A stretch of DNA of 13,599 bases, taken from the NCBI GenBank assembly GCA_030432455.1, contig JAUIHC010000037.1, positions 1-13,599 of the forward strand, written 5' to 3'. Made by a program: the position numbers and the translations under genes. The stretch is from Phycisphaerae bacterium. Lineage in GTDB: Bacteria > Planctomycetota > Phycisphaerae > Phycisphaerales > SM1A02. This document shows positions 13,161 through 13,599 of this stretch, piece after piece. Within the stretch, counting starts at the first letter, position 1, and each line of letters starts with the position of its first letter. The notes under the pieces were generated by a model, which saw only the letters and a list, made by a program, of their open reading frames with translations, did no database searches and was not told the origin of the DNA.

Positions 13161-13599
13161 CCGGCGGCTCCGTCGTCCCGGCGGTTCCGCCGTCGCGTGC
13201 GGACGATCTCCAGCCGCGCGGCCTGACCGGCCTCGGCTCCGTGTTCGGTGGGCGTGTAGAAGACCCGCTCGACGCCAAGGTAGTCGGTGGTGCCGACGCC
13301 GTCCTCGGCGGTGTGCGGCGAGCGGTAGTCGGGCGCCTCGGGCGCCCGACCCTTCTTCATCCCGCTGATGAGTTCGCGCGGGACCGGCTGCGTGCGACCT
13401 TCGCGGACGTCGGACATCGCGGACCAGATCGCCACGCTGGTCGCCGGGCTCTTCGGCGCCATCGCCATGTGGATCGCGGCCTGCGCGAGCGTGAGCTGGG
13501 CTTCCGGCATGCCGATCTTCTCGACGAGAGTCCACGCGGCGCTCGCGACCTGGATCGCGGTCGGATCGGCCTGACCGATGTCCTCGCTCGCCAGAATCG
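13157..13599 (-). CDS. rarA: RarA/MgsA (WRIP1-like) recombination protein, C-terminal part
   Basis: The last 146 residues of a replication-associated recombination protein A, an AAA+ ATPase related to clamp-loader subunits that acts at stalled forks with single-strand binding protein. The start and the ATPase domain lie beyond the right edge. The visible part opens with ILASEDIGQADPTAIQVASA, followed by GMPEAQLTLAQAAIHMAMAPKS, the hallmark of this family's C-terminal region, then VPRELISGMKKG, GTTDYLGVERVFYTPTEHGAE and a basic tail. This region forms the oligomerisation domain in characterised members. The reading frame is intact to its TGA at 13157-13159, which overlaps the start of the cyclo-ligase gene. 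Interior identification is secure from the motifs even though the protein is incomplete. Confidence 0.93.
   Translation of the reverse strand, partial: ILASEDIGQADPTAIQVASAAWTLVEKIGMPEAQLTLAQAAIHMAMAPKSPATSVAIWSAMSDVREGRTQPVPRELISGMKKGRAPEAPDYRSPHTAEDGVGTTDYLGVERVFYTPTEHGAEAGQAARLEIVRTRRRNRRDDGAAG

Noticed and set aside
13161..13535. N-terminal extension of the cyclo-ligase
   Set aside because: It would overlap the well-supported rarA frame almost entirely; the GTGA overlap at 13157-13160 gives a normal-length enzyme.

Overview
The window comes from a high-G+C bacterium (about 70% by eye), most likely a planctomycete of the Phycisphaerae type. That placement is an inference. It rests on the base composition, an exported protein ending in a PEP-CTERM-like tail (VPAPG, hydrophobic stretch, Arg cluster), and a GlmL-type ATPase cluster that, from memory, has relatives in Planctomycetota and Chloroflexota. 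There are eleven complete protein genes, one partial gene at the right edge, one striking inverted-repeat element and a few hairpins. I see no rRNA, tRNA, CRISPR array or insertion sequence.

Left end (57-686, minus): a 3-hydroxyanthranilate 3,4-dioxygenase of the kynurenine pathway, with both the catalytic iron site and the C-terminal four-cysteine iron site intact. It is divergent from the next block.

Centre (790-9023, plus): eight tightly packed genes that look like one operon. Gaps run from -4 to about 13 bp, apart from 76 bp before the GlmL gene (25 bp if an upstream GTG is used). In order: a two-helix membrane protein with a probable PH-like tail; a 127-residue conserved-looking protein; a GlmL/MutL-family ASKHA ATPase with a C-terminal extension; a protein with a barrel-sandwich-like front and a KOW-like end; a signal-peptide protein with a split fibronectin-III-like domain, a membrane helix and a DUF6754-like domain; a six-helix membrane protein; a two-helix protein with a large Rossmann-like domain; and a multi-helix membrane protein. 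No mutase subunit is encoded, although GlmL/MutL proteins are known as partners of B12 mutases. The most economical reading is an uncharacterised membrane complex with its own dedicated ATPase. This is the best candidate here for an undescribed system. A 13-bp-stem hairpin with a GAGA loop follows the last gene.

Middle right (9140-10110): a small exported beta-sandwich protein with a PEP-CTERM-like tail. It is followed by a 176-bp element bounded by a perfect 20-bp inverted repeat with several internal hairpins, lying between convergent genes.

Right end (10110-13599, all minus): pdxA (vitamin B6 synthesis); an L,D-transpeptidase-like protein whose catalytic cysteine position carries serine; a 5-formyltetrahydrofolate cyclo-ligase; and the C-terminal part of RarA/MgsA, whose stop overlaps the cyclo-ligase start by 4 bp. 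These are housekeeping genes of cofactor, cell wall and replication-repair metabolism.
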